DNA of 64,000 nucleotides from Ilex aquifolium. Taxonomy: Eukaryota; Streptophyta; Magnoliopsida; Aquifoliales; Aquifoliaceae. Location: assembly GCA_951799425.1 (NCBI GenBank), contig OX637404.1, positions 248,001 to 312,000 on the forward strand. The letters run 5' to 3'. How positions within the stretch are numbered: the first letter of the stretch is position 1; every line of letters begins with the position of its first letter. Positions 42,401-45,365 of the stretch are shown here, in pieces. A model generated the notes under the pieces. The model was not told the origin of the DNA, did no database searches, and was given only the letters and a program-made list of their open reading frames with translations. The translations under genes were made by a program, and so were the position numbers.

Positions 42401-42646
42401 ATAGTTTGATCTGCCTTCATGACAGAGATTGAGAACCCTGCCCAAAACATGTAACTAAAAAAAAGCAAGTGCTAGACAAAAATAAATAAAAAACAGTTTG
42501 GAAGAATTAACGAACCTGCCATATCAAGGGAAGTCATAAACGACCCTGTATACACTCTATCAACAGCCAGGCCATGTTCCAGCTGCAATTGAGGAACAGC
42601 TTTTCCAGCTGCAATCATCAATTCCATTATAGGGGTGGCTCCTAAT
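392..42646 (-). CDS. DHBK: Dihydroxyacetone kinase-type gene (putative 3,4-dihydroxy-2-butanone kinase), nine exons, both ends outside the window
   Basis: Joining minus-strand exons 42516-42646, 42345-42437, 41388-41452, 21203-21346, 21084-21127, 954-1037, 768-841, 573-685 and 392-487 gives 844 nt that stay in one frame. Every junction has a GT donor and AG acceptor. The family phosphorylates dihydroxyacetone or related short ketoses with ATP. The exons encode, in order, the end of the DhaK (ketose-binding) domain, a proline-rich linker ([11 protein letters not shown]) and most of the DhaL (ATP-binding) domain, including VGDGDCGST (the metal and phosphate loop), MGGTSG and KYGGASVG. Plant homologues are close to 590 aa (from memory), so roughly the middle-to-late half is visible. 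The N-terminal exons and the last exon are missing. Introns are 78, 892, 20041, 75, 20046, 112, 82 and 85 bp. No stop or frameshift is seen, so the gene is probably functional. The family assignment is from recognition, not from a search. Confidence 0.9.
573..685 (-). CDS. DHBK: DHBK exon, DhaL domain
   Basis: This 113-nt exon completes a split Trp codon (T/GG) and encodes [20 protein letters not shown] followed by HRTLLDAL and a leucine-rich end. [11 protein letters not shown] matches the conserved nucleotide-binding helix region of plant dihydroxyacetone kinases. The acceptor is TTCAG/GGGCTG and the donor is GAG/GTTATC. The exon ends in phase 0, matching the next exon. Confidence 0.9.
768..841 (-). 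CDS. DHBK: DHBK exon, DhaL domain
   Basis: This 74-nt exon encodes [20 protein letters not shown] and then TPMQ. It starts one base into a codon and ends with the first base of the split Trp codon. The acceptor is AACAG/ATATAA and the donor is AGT/GTGAGA. The frame joins both neighbours without a stop. Confidence 0.9.
954..1037 (-). CDS. DHBK: DHBK exon with GGTSG motif, 3' of a 20-kb intron
   Basis: This 84-nt exon encodes [20 protein letters not shown] and MGGTSGI. GGTSG is a conserved glycine loop of the DhaL domain. The acceptor is TTTTTCCAG/CTATCC, with a good polypyrimidine tract, and the donor is AT/GTATAG. The first base completes a His codon started in the exon at 21084-21127. The two half-codons are therefore separated by about 20 kb of transposon-filled DNA. 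Confidence 0.92.
1205..2294. mobile_element. Inverted cluster of TRIM/SMART-type miniature LTR elements
   Basis: Four copies of a 210-226 bp LTR lie here in two head-to-head pairs. Minus-oriented copies are at 1205-1430 and about 1531-1750. Plus-oriented copies are at 1795-2018 and 2083-2294. The plus LTRs start TGTA(G/A)TAGCC and end GTTACA. The internal part of the right-hand pair (2019-2082) is only 64 bp: a primer-binding site (TGGTATCAGAGC) at once after the LTR, then a purine-rich tract (AAGGGGGGTGGAG) before the second LTR. The left pair has a longer, decayed internal part (about 100 bp). The copies meet near 1750 in truncated internal sequence, so transcripts could fold into a long hairpin. 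There is no coding capacity. Such elements depend on proteins from other LTR elements. Confidence 0.85.
1795..2294 (+). mobile_element. Complete TRIM unit: LTR, 64-bp internal region, LTR
   Basis: LTR 1795-2018 (224 bp), internal 2019-2082, LTR 2083-2294 (212 bp). The primer-binding site TGGTATCAGAGC starts 2 bp after the first LTR. The purine tract abuts the second LTR. No target duplication is seen, because the left side runs directly into another partial internal segment (about 1756-1794), as expected for a tandem or rearranged array. LTR divergence (several substitutions and small indels) shows it is not recent. Confidence 0.82.
2295..4015. other. Intron sequence without recognised features
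   Basis: About 1.7 kb of AT-rich sequence in the large kinase intron. I found no credible ORF, LTR end, terminal repeat or RNA gene here on either strand. It may be original intron or very old transposon DNA. Confidence 0.5.
4024..4422. mobile_element. hAT-type MITE, copy 1 (399 bp)
   Basis: The element is bounded by an exact 8-bp duplication, GTCTGAGG (4016-4023 and 4423-4430). Its ends are inverted: CAAGGAAAATTTCGTTTCG on the left and the complement of CATGGATCAAAATTTCATTTC on the right. The body is built of GAAACGTTT/AAACGTTTC subterminal motifs and has an internal direct duplication of about 45 bp (AACGTTTTTATTTCC appears twice). It has no ORF. The ends match those of the 5.2-kb hAT element at 44040-49274. 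Confidence 0.88.
4570..5421 (-). mobile_element. Degraded minus-strand copia-like LTR element (leader plus one LTR)
   Basis: On the minus strand a candidate LTR (about 5421 to 5271) starts TGTTAGTTAGGGGC, carries a TATATAA box and a GA/CT microsatellite, and is followed by a primer-binding site (GGTATCAGAGCCACG, complement of 5249-5265). Downstream, 4600-4790 holds repeated CTGAACCGGC-type motifs. These resemble the GGTTCAG-rich leader of the copia elements at 13.4 kb and 43.8 kb. The partner LTR and all coding sequence are missing. The 137-codon open frame at 4916-5329 lies in this leader and ends in the microsatellite. I do not regard it as a gene. Confidence 0.5.
5422..5758. other. Intron spacer with CT microsatellite
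   Basis: No gene is seen. A (CT)n run of about 24 bp lies near 5690-5712, followed by a CA-rich stretch up to the next LTR. Confidence 0.5.
5759..7283 (+). repeat. 5' LTR of the compact element
   Basis: It runs from TGTAATATCC to ATTATA and is directly followed by AAGTGGTATCATAACTT. It aligns along its length with 7492-9693. Shared landmarks include GATGAATTGTAGGGT, CATGTGTGACAAGTGG, a GA microsatellite near 6210-6235 and TTACTTTCGGACAAATTCG near the end. Confidence 0.75.
7492..9693 (+). repeat. 3' LTR of the compact element, interrupted by a copia derivative
   Basis: This is the second copy of the 5759-7283 LTR. It is split at 8878 by a 697-bp insertion with TATTA duplicated on each side. 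Without the insertion it is about 1500 bp, close to the 1525 bp of the other LTR. The open frame at 7671-8129 lies within the LTR, in its GA-rich part, and is not regarded as a gene. Confidence 0.75.
8879..9575 (-). mobile_element. Internally deleted minus-strand copia derivative (697 bp)
   Basis: The element is bounded by a 5-bp duplication, TATTA (8874-8878 and 9576-9580). On the minus strand its LTR runs from 9575 (TGTTAAGAGTTC) to about 9404 (ending CAACT), then a primer-binding site (TTGGTATCAGAGC, complement of 9391-9403). Only about 20 bp of the other LTR remain (8879-8898, AGTTGAGAATTATGATTA). LTR style and ends match the copia elements at 18416-20830 and 57141-63038. The 141-codon plus-strand ORF at 8933-9358 overlaps the internal region antisense and is not supported as a gene. 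Confidence 0.78.
9694..10280. other. Intron spacer, no gene recognised
   Basis: There is a CA-rich stretch (9720-9775), a GGT/TGG-rich stretch (9840-10080) and a short GA microsatellite (10145-10165). The 66-codon ORF starting at 9898 is low complexity and has no recognisable motif. Confidence 0.45.
10281..10870 (+). repeat. 5' LTR of the gag-only element
   Basis: A 590-bp repeat starting TGATGCAATCC and ending CCTACATCA, directly before TTTGGTATCAGAGCC. It contains a TATATATAG box near 10671 and repeated TACTGTTCACA motifs near the end. Its second copy is 12271-12759 plus 18186-18297. Confidence 0.82.
10927..11978 (+). pseudogene. Retrotransposon gag (gypsy-type capsid domain), one in-frame stop
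   Basis: The frame opens with [20 protein letters not shown], the typical start of plant gypsy gag proteins. It has a stop near 11081 and continues as a 288-codon open frame from 11112. The capsid signature is clear: [19 protein letters not shown], then [18 protein letters not shown]. The family packages element RNA into particles. After about residue 130 the sequence becomes charged and low complexity, and no zinc knuckle is seen. The stop (TTTGATGG context) could be a single substitution. Frames beyond 11978 up to 12328 are shifted relics. Confidence 0.75.
12271..12759 (+). repeat. 3' LTR of the gag-only element, first part
   Basis: It matches 10281-10769 or so (TGATGCAATCCACAAGATGC onward) and is broken by the copia insertion. 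The remainder continues at 18186-18297, and the copia duplicated TTAGT at the break. Confidence 0.8.
12760..12942 (+). repeat. 5' LTR of the intact copia
   Basis: Starts TGTTAAGAATATTAGGG and ends AAACTTAACA. It contains CTATAAATACAAG (12839-12851), a TATA-type promoter, followed by a CT-rich stretch where transcription probably starts. Confidence 0.93.
12943..12954 (+). promoter_or_regulatory. Primer-binding site for minus-strand DNA synthesis
   Basis: TGGTATCAGAGC directly abuts the LTR. This is the standard plant copia site, complementary to the 3' end of initiator methionine tRNA (established knowledge). Confidence 0.92.
13566..13740 (+). repeat. Tandem 30-32 bp repeat in the copia leader
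   Basis: About five units of the type CCGGTTCAGTGTCCAGCAGG followed by CCCTTGTGGG lie head to tail just before the start codon. They sit in a longer GGTTCAG-rich leader (13395-13760). The spare reading frames at 13482-13792 are products of this repeat and are not genes. Confidence 0.85.
13782..17990 (+). CDS. Ty1-copia gag-pol polyprotein, intact, 1402 aa
   Basis: One frame encodes all retrotransposon proteins in copia order. Gag (about 30-230) includes [19 protein letters not shown] glycine/arginine-rich stretch (240-268) is followed by a CCHC knuckle, [14 protein letters not shown] (about 271). Next come aspartic protease [13 protein letters not shown] (about 366), the pre-integrase zinc finger (WHCRLGHP to [11 protein letters not shown], about 490-530), and integrase with [15 protein letters not shown] and NGVAERKN (the D, D and E catalytic residues). 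Reverse transcriptase has [13 protein letters not shown] and YVDDI (about 1085). RNase H has [16 protein letters not shown] and CDNQAAI. The stop is 7 bp before the LTR. The length is normal for the family and no catalytic residue is missing. The first ATG after the leader was taken as the start. Overlapping frames at 14335-16734 are shadows. Confidence 0.96.
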   Translation: MDPKQDSGSLTPFVPPTSTPTIINGPLTSVKLNGTNYTLWSRSAQVFLRGKGFKKYLVDPKPKEDTPGYDQWEQEDAQIISLLLNSIEPSICSTLLYLDTAKEVWDHLATMYSGTGNFTRAYEVCQEYFRLEQSTLSVEDYYSQIRGVCEEMKTYHPFTTDAAVWKKQHEDMSVVRFLVGLKPEYEAIRSQILGGSSLPSLLEVFSRVHRATLSTSGNHHGTSTDRSALVVPGSHSDGHRGGRGGRGGRGSRGRTGGRTGGRGGRSGPRSCTHCGRGGHTVDFCWDLHGKPSGAANQASYQDDTSVVASIARSAPPDTGSVTVTLGREEYAQFLSQQQAVPSPSTATFAQSGIAPTCLLSSTRSPWIIDSGASDHMTGASDVFSTYQSATSTRSVTLANGTCSQVSGSGTTHLSTDMSLSSVLFVPQFPFSLLSISKITRSLNCSVTFYPSYCVFQDLKTKRKIGTGHEAGGLYYFDFDSPTRALQTSLSPFQWHCRLGHPSLQNLKRQVPGLRCVSSVSCEACQLSKHHRVSFQSRVNNRVSSPFELVHSDVWGPIKNISSNKYPYFVSFVDDYSRVTWLFLMKARSELFSIFETFRKEIKTQYGCRIRILRSDNAREYESDPFSAYLSKAGIIHQTSCAYTSPQNGVAERKNRHLLEVTRALLFQMNIPRYFWSDAVLTACHLINRMPSSVLNGQSPYSVLFPGKPLFSLPPKVFGCVCYVHNLGPGFDKLDPRATKCVFLGYSRTQKGYRCYSPSLRRYFTSADVTFEESVPYFSVPSQPLDLDFGSSHVPPSLSSSSDIPLPTVLPSTLPLRVYSRRPRPSTEVPVPSSLPPSDPGTSDNLDSLPIALRKGTRSCVTNHPIAHFVSYDALSPVFSCFTSQLSTISVPKHLQDALSDPGWRKAMEEEMDALHHNGTWDLVPLPPGKRPVGCRWVYTVKFHPDGSVERLKARLVAKGFTQTYGIDYEETFSPVAKISSVRILISLAANLDWPLFQLDVKNAFLHGDLVEEVYMEQPPGFTAQGEYGKSVCRLKKSLYGLKQSPRAWFGKFSDAVLEFGLRRCQTDHSVFHRQTDAGYVLLVVYVDDIVITGNDSEGIAKLKIFLQDRFHTKDLGKLRYFLGIEVARSKQGICLSQRKYVLDMLEEAGLLGGRPIDVPMDPNQKLLMDDGALFENPGRYRRLVGKLNYLTITRPDISYAVSIVSQFMGCPRVPHWEAVTRILRYLKRAPGLGLLYRANGHLRVEGFSDADWAGSPSDRRSTTGYCTFLGGNVVSWKSKKQSVVARSSAEAEYRAMAHTTSELTWLLHFLQEIGFPVQLPLQLFCDNQAAIHIAANPVFHERTKHIEVDCHFIRDKIVAGEITTPFVKSEDQLADMFTKALSRTCLAGICSKLGLYDIYSPA
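17998..18180 (+). repeat. 3' LTR of the intact copia
   Basis: Second 183-bp LTR. No difference from 12760-12942 was found on direct comparison. It is preceded by the polypurine tract at 17989-17997 and followed by the TTAGT duplication. Confidence 0.93.
18615..20091 (-). pseudogene. Copia reverse transcriptase/RNase H fragments
   Basis: Minus-strand fragments read [20 protein letters not shown] then DSTIKL (about 19990-19880), [20 protein letters not shown] then [13 protein letters not shown] (about 19235-19130), and [15 protein letters not shown] to [14 protein letters not shown] (18800-18620). These are in the normal copia order but have frameshifts, stops and deletions. The gag, protease, integrase and most reverse transcriptase regions are absent. 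Confidence 0.8.
19237..19836. mobile_element. MITE-like insertion inside the copia remnant (600 bp)
   Basis: This AT-rich block interrupts the RNase H-side coding sequence at a point where related copia proteins are continuous. The ends are roughly inverted: CTGTGAAACACGAATAC on the left and the complement of CTATGAAGCACATATAC on the right. Possible 8-bp flanks (TTATCAAC/TTACTACC) agree at 5 positions only, so it is old or the edges are slightly off. Inner parts have inverted GTATCC/GGATAC motifs. It has no ORF. Confidence 0.55.
20661..20774 (+). mobile_element. tRNA-derived SINE with target duplication
   Basis: About 110 bp inserted in a copia LTR. It is flanked by the 17-bp repeat AAGGGAATTACAATATT (20644-20660 and 20773-20789, overlapping the A-tail by two bases). 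It contains an A-box-like GGTCTAATGATAC and a good B box, GGTTCAAGTCC (20727-20737), the internal RNA polymerase III promoter of tRNA-type SINEs. It ends in a C run and then an A-tail. It encodes nothing and relies on a LINE for mobility. Confidence 0.82.
21084..21127 (-). CDS. DHBK: DHBK exon, 44 nt, 5' of the second 20-kb intron
   Basis: This small exon encodes [14 protein letters not shown] and two bases of a His codon. The acceptor is CTCTTGCAG/ATGTTC. The donor CA/GTATGT is strong and joins CTATCCG at 1037, 20 kb downstream, to restore HYPLNDAAE. The Met is internal, not a start. Confidence 0.9.
21203..21346 (-). CDS. DHBK: DHBK exon with the DhaL metal-binding loop
   Basis: 144 nt, 48 codons. 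It encodes [20 protein letters not shown], then [16 protein letters not shown]. The aspartates of GDGDCGST bind the Mg-ATP complex in DhaL-type kinases (established), so catalytic capacity looks preserved. The acceptor is TTTTGGTTAG/GCATTC, the donor ACA/GTAAGT, and both ends are phase 0. It follows a 20,041-bp intron. Confidence 0.93.
21347..21879. other. Intron sequence without recognised features
   Basis: About 530 bp of AT-rich intron DNA next to the exon. No terminal repeats or coding sequence are seen. Confidence 0.5.
21880..22310 (-). pseudogene. LINE (L1-type) C-terminal fragment
   Basis: The minus strand reads, across frameshifts and stops, [13 protein letters not shown], then [20 protein letters not shown] and [15 protein letters not shown]. 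This is the zinc-binding region (C..C....DH.F..CP.A...W) that ends plant L1-type LINE reverse transcriptases. It is followed by a decayed tail. The 5' part of the element is missing, as is usual for truncated LINE insertions. It is assigned from motif recognition only. Confidence 0.65.
22311..23310. other. Intron sequence without recognised features
   Basis: About 1 kb. A C-run followed by an A/GAAA-rich tract lies at 22896-22950 and may be a decayed SINE tail. Otherwise nothing is recognised. Confidence 0.45.
23386..24009 (+). repeat. 5' LTR of the gypsy element
   Basis: 624 bp, starting TGTTTGCACCC and ending GCCAAACA. It matches the 34459-35998 copy along most of its length, for example GACATCATG, CATCTCGAGAAAAAAGGCC and TTGAACCCTAAG. 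It lacks about 70 bp present in the other LTR. The 75-codon ORF at 23594-23818 lies inside it and is not a gene. Confidence 0.8.
24101..24878. mobile_element. hAT-like MITE of family B (778 bp), copy 1
   Basis: The 8-bp duplication CCTCCAAT (24093-24100 and 24879-24886) flanks inverted ends CATAGTTATCAAA and TTTGACAATTATG. Both subterminal regions are packed with GTACGATTCG/CGATTCGTA motifs. The inside is AT-rich and noncoding. A second member is at 34498-35326 in the 3' LTR of the same gypsy element. Confidence 0.82.
25597..26955. other. Unidentified 1.36-kb block splitting gag, LTR-like
   Basis: The block lies between two gag segments that should be contiguous, so it is probably an insertion. 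Edges are approximate and no duplication was found. It contains CTTATAAATAGG (26229), a TATA-type box, and upstream several motifs with a CTCGAG or TCGAGC core between 25970 and 26190. The layout resembles an LTR (regulatory repeats, TATA box, untranslated part), but the family is unknown. Confidence 0.4.
27340..28218 (+). pseudogene. Gypsy integrase, C-terminal half, frameshifted
   Basis: The frame reads [31 protein letters not shown] and [18 protein letters not shown]. After a frameshift near 27620 it reads [38 protein letters not shown], and the C-terminal WKVRLSLGL to [21 protein letters not shown]. It joins DNA of element copies into the host genome. It lies only about 100 bp after gag, so protease, reverse transcriptase and RNase H have been deleted. 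An A-run at 27482-27496 may have helped cause the nearby frame problem. Confidence 0.82.
28219..29400. other. Gypsy internal spacer between integrase and antisense ORF
   Basis: Noncoding, as is usual for the long 3' part of Tat-lineage elements. Open frames on both strands at 28331-29087 have no recognisable motif. Confidence 0.45.
29400..34160 (-). pseudogene. Antisense ORF with plant mobile domain, split by a solo LTR
   Basis: On the minus strand, 34155-33919 reads [20 protein letters not shown], then [18 protein letters not shown]. This is the core of the plant mobile domain found in the antisense ORF of Tat/Retand gypsy elements. The frame continues in pieces to 33050 ([20 protein letters not shown], then [10 protein letters not shown]). 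Removing the 30107-33044 LTR with one flank copy makes it run on as [14 protein letters not shown] at 30106-30070. A further open part lies at 29975-29655. Stops and shifts are present, and its role in the element is unknown. Confidence 0.65.
30107..33044. mobile_element. Probable gypsy solo LTR (2.9 kb)
   Basis: It begins TGTAAGACACG and ends GGGGTGTTGCA. Near-matching 5-bp flanks are CACAA (30102-30106) and CACCA (33045-33049). Both edges are supported independently because deleting the block rejoins the antisense reading frame. It is noncoding, with A-rich and GA-rich stretches (30780-30930) and a degenerate array of GTCTACGTGACGA-like motifs at about 32090-32530. No internal region accompanies it, consistent with LTR-LTR recombination. 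Confidence 0.65.
34459..35998 (+). repeat. 3' LTR of the gypsy element, with MITE
   Basis: It is preceded by a purine tract (TTTTGGGGGGCAA) and starts TGTTTATACCC. The MITE at 34498-35326 sits 39 bp inside it. The end is approximate: similarity to the 5' LTR stops at AAAAATACG, where a palindrome begins. Confidence 0.75.
34498..35326. mobile_element. hAT-like MITE of family B (829 bp), copy 2
   Basis: The ends CATAGTTATCAAATCG and GATACTAACAACTATG are inverted. Flanks GTGATACG (34490-34497) and GTGACACG (35327-35334) agree at 7 of 8 positions. Subterminal regions consist of CGTATCG/CGATACG motifs and, as in copy 1, there are AAAACGACGTCGTT-like palindromes inside. Charged ORFs at 34763-35069 come from a GAAGA-rich tract and are not genes. 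Confidence 0.82.
35994..36021. repeat. 28-bp near-perfect palindrome at the gypsy 3' edge
   Basis: Arms ATACGGGTCTTGT and ACAAGACCCGTAT are separated by CA. A third partial copy (AAGACCCGTAT) follows at 36025-36035. It lies exactly where similarity between the two gypsy LTRs stops. Confidence 0.85.
36036..36840. other. Sequence before a copia remnant, unassigned
   Basis: AT-rich and without ORFs. It may be the decayed 5' LTR and leader of the following copia element, but I could not match it to the 3' LTR at 39719. Confidence 0.35.
36840..39718 (+). pseudogene. Copia gag-pol remnant
   Basis: Pieces follow in copia order: gag (36910-37330, [20 protein letters not shown] and [10 protein letters not shown]), a knuckle-like KSYFCKK with a stop before GHKKK (about 37545), a hinge near 37920, reverse transcriptase (38215-38380, [20 protein letters not shown]) and its FDVKNVFLH and VYVDDIV traces (38525-38780), and RNase H (39470, [19 protein letters not shown]). 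Protease and integrase are absent and many stops and shifts are present. The end is followed by a polypurine GAGGAGGAG and an LTR. Confidence 0.8.
39719..40310 (+). repeat. 3' LTR of the copia remnant, interrupted by a MITE
   Basis: It starts TGTTAGCAAGTTG directly after the purine tract. Without the MITE it continues through an AGTATAAAAAAC TATA-type box (40171) and a CT-rich stretch. The right end is not clear (no CA end or duplication recognised), so 40310 is approximate. Confidence 0.55.
39759..40126. mobile_element. MITE of family C (368 bp) with ACACGA-rich body
   Basis: It is bounded by the 9-bp repeat ATGTTCAAG (39750-39758 and 40127-40135). The ends AGGGGTGTCAAT and ATTGACACTCCT are inverted. 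Subterminal parts are full of ACACGAA/CACGACACGA motifs. A 9-bp duplication would fit a Mutator-type relative and an 8-bp one a hAT relative, and I cannot decide between them. Confidence 0.8.
40311..41225. other. Intron sequence without recognised features
   Basis: About 0.9 kb, with no credible coding or repeat structure seen. Confidence 0.45.
41240..41383 (+). mobile_element. SINE-like element abutting a kinase splice donor
   Basis: The sequence GAGATCAAGGGTTCTAGCC (41298-41316) resembles the B-box region of the SINE at 20661-20774 (GAGGTCAGGGGTTCAAGTCC). A TGATATGATCACC-like stretch stands in the A-box position. It ends in a G-rich part and an A-run at 41372-41382, only 5 bp from the exon edge at 41388. 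CTAGCC..GTAAGCATG occurs twice in it. No target duplication was found, so the call is tentative. Confidence 0.45.
41388..41452 (-). CDS. DHBK: DHBK exon, interdomain linker
   Basis: A 65-nt exon encoding [20 protein letters not shown] then E. This is the proline-rich hinge between the DhaK and DhaL domains. The acceptor is CTTTGTAG/GTTCGC and the donor is GAG/GTTTGT. The first two bases complete a Gly codon (G/GT) and the exon ends in phase 0. In the transcript the donor is followed immediately by a run of U, which comes from the tail of the SINE-like element. Confidence 0.9.
41578..42075 (+). pseudogene. rpoA: Chloroplast rpoA fragment in the nucleus (NUPT)
   Basis: The plus strand reads [20 protein letters not shown] to [16 protein letters not shown]. 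After a one-codon-size break it continues [40 protein letters not shown] and [13 protein letters not shown]. This is the N-terminal half of the plastid RNA polymerase alpha subunit, recognised from its strongly conserved sequence. A frameshift plus small deletion near 41712-41735 removes part of the family segment GIAMRRALLGE. A stop at 41827 separates the halves, and similarity ends near 42060. It lies in antisense orientation within a kinase intron and is not functional. Confidence 0.92.
42345..42437 (-). CDS. DHBK: DHBK exon, end of DhaK domain
   Basis: A 93-nt exon encoding [20 protein letters not shown] and [11 protein letters not shown]. The acceptor is TTGGGCAG/GGTTCT, the donor GATG/GTTAGT. 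It starts two bases into a Gly codon and ends with the first base of the Gly codon completed at 41452. Confidence 0.93.
42516..42646 (-). CDS. DHBK: DHBK exon, DhaK domain (most upstream exon visible)
   Basis: A 131-nt exon encoding [40 protein letters not shown] and DMAG. The acceptor is AAATTGCAG/ATTAGG and the donor GCAG/GTTCGT. It begins with the third base of a codon, so at least one exon lies upstream. None is recognisable in 42647-64000. Confidence 0.94.
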
Positions 42647-43780
42647 CTGCAATTTAGAAGCAATGAAACAGCAGAAAATGTTTGCTAGAAAACAATATAC
42701 AGCTTAGACCAAATGTGATGTAGATTGAAAAGTACCAGATAACTAGCCGCACTAGTGAAAGTTCGCAAAAATTAATCATGTGCAGCCCACAAAACCCAAA
42801 AAAAATCATGCTGTATCATATAAACGGACAGTACCAAAATATTCTGCAAATGGAAAGACTGTAATTTCAAACAAAGGGTAACTCAATCACTGTTCCATCT
42901 TCGCATTAATATTCTTCAGAGGGCGAGTATTAGAAATGTCAAGGTCTGCATAATTCCAGATTTAAACTAGAATAACTTTAGCTCCATTTTTTACTAAACA
43001 AGTACATCTCTATCCTGATCAGATTTAGCATCAGAGTTTTGAAAGAATCAACAGTTAGTAGGGTAACACAATCATGGGGGTACACTAGTTTTGCCAAAAA
43101 TTACGTTTTTTCTCTAATCAATTTATTGCTGGTATGCTTTCTAAAATTTCCAAGAAATTAGTGTGAATGGACCCTTATGTTGGACCCACCAAGAAAGAAA
43201 TCTCTAATTAGATACTTTAGGGGTCTAGTGTGAAATTTTATATTGATCAACTCAATGGGAAATTGGGAATATAGTACTTAGAACTTCAGAGAAAGCATGG
43301 CTTATGGCATCGCCAGTTTCTATGTGACAGCACCAAATCTTGAGTCCCTCCTACTCTCCGACACCATAGTAGGTTTTAAATCATGCCAGTTGTGCAAATT
43401 TAAGGAGCGTATGGTGTGCTCATAATCATTTTTCTCTATTTTTCCTCAAGGGCATTTGAGGTGGTGGTAATTTTTGTTGACTTGGGCACCTTTCATTTTC
43501 GTCGATGACTCGGCAGAGCTCTAATGAGGACAAAGGTTGCTCCCATCAACCATGGAACCTACTATATGAGAAAATGAAATACAAACTCAACTAATTGTTC
43601 ATTGCTCAAATGGGCTTTTGTGCAATAATTGTCCCATATTTCCATATTGTATTTCATGTAATTCATTTCTCACTTATATTTTCAATAGACCACATTTTTT
43701 ATTATTTTGAAGAAAATGTATTCCTTACAAACTAAAACCAAAGCCCTAAAACCGATGGACATTTTCGTTATCACATAAAT
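42647..43780. other. Upstream intron sequence, one possible copia trace
   Basis: Mostly featureless. On the plus strand at about 43295-43430 a broken frame gives GLWHRQF and FKSCQLCKFKER, faintly like a copia pre-integrase finger. This is too weak for a firm call. Confidence 0.35.
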
Positions 43781-44744
43781 ATGCACCAGTAAGAAGAAAC
43801 ACACGGATAGCCTCCCTACCACATGATCTACCCAGTTCAGACCGATCCAGTCAGACTGGTCCGGCTCAATCCGTTTCAAACCTAACTGGTTCAGTTGAGA
43901 CCCGGTTCAACTCTCACCTACTCCGTTTTGGGCCGATTCATACCGGTTCAGGGTCCTTTTGGTCTGGTTCAGGCTAGTTCGTCCGTTTCTTGACCTGTTT
44001 ACCTTGTTCTACTCATTTTCTACTCCGATTCATCACCACTAAGGATCGAAGTTTCGTTTCGAAACGTCCGAAACATCCGAAACGTTTCGGAATTTCAACA
44101 CTGCGACACGACACAGGTGTTGAATCAAAGAATTCCAATGTTTCAGTCGAAACGGCACTATTTCGGACCGTTTCGGTCGAAACGGCACTGTTTCGGACCG
44201 TTTCGGTCGAAACAGTACAGTTTCGACGAAACATATATTCGGTTCACCACTCCAGTCCAAAAAAAAAAAGAGAGAGGCTCAGTCAACAGATTCGTTCATA
44301 GCTCCAAGCCAAAAAAAAAAAAAGGCAGAAAGTAGATTCCTTCAAAAATCACATGTATCATGTATGTCCAGTCTTTCAAGCAGCAAAAAAAAAACAGAGA
44401 AGAGGGAGAGAAAGACACCAGAGTCCAGATAAACAAAATATTGAAGGAGAACTTACCTCGACTCCAGATTTGAGCAGATCCAAGATCTAGGGCTTGGAGT
44501 TGTTCGGTCTTCATCGCAGCGACCACGAGATACCCACTGATCCTGGTATGTCTTCTCTTCTTCTTCTTCTGTCTCCGTCTCTCTCTCTCTCTCTCCGGCA
44601 ACAGATCGCGGCAGCGACCGCGGCATCGCGATCGCGATCGCCATCGCAAGCCCTCGCCTCTCGCTGTCTGTGTCCGGTCGTTCGTGTGGATGAGTTGTGC
44701 TGAGTGCTACCCTCTGCTTTTATATTTTATTTTATTTTTTGTTA

Positions 44745-45215
44745 TAACTATGACTAATTACATATAATACCCCATTATAATTATACTTAATACCTCATGT
44801 AATTACATTTAATACCTACTATAATTATTTTTAATACCTACAATAATTAAATTTAATTCCCCACTGCCCTTCTCCCTTTTATAATTTTTTTGGTTATTAA
44901 TATGAACAATTATATTTAATACCGTACTTTAATTATATTTAATATCTTACTGTAATTATATTTAATACCCACTGTAATTATATTTAATACCTATTACAAT
45001 TACAATTACATTTAATACCCCACTGCAGATACATTTAAATCCCACTCTTCTGCCTTTTTTTTTTTTTTTTAAAGTTTGAACAATTACATTTAAATACCCT
45101 ATTGTAATTATATTTAATACTCACTGTAATTACATTTAATACTCAATGCAATTACATTTAATATCCCATTGCAATTACATTTAATACTCACTGCAATTAC
45201 ATTTAATTTTTAAGT
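44745..45215 (+). repeat. Degenerate tandem repeat of about 23-25 bp inside the hAT element
   Basis: More than a dozen variants of TAATTACATTTAATACCCAC with CTG lie head to tail, interrupted twice by T-rich spacers. They are located before the transposase start, probably within a 5' intron. Confidence 0.75.
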
Positions 45216-45365
45216 ATGCATAAGTACCATTAATTTAATTTGATACCCTTCATTATTAGTATTATTAATTGGATAATATTTTAATTTAAAAGTGTTATAC
45301 ATGTCATATTTAATTTGTAAAATAAATATAATGTATTTGATAATGTAATAACATTTATTGTAGAT

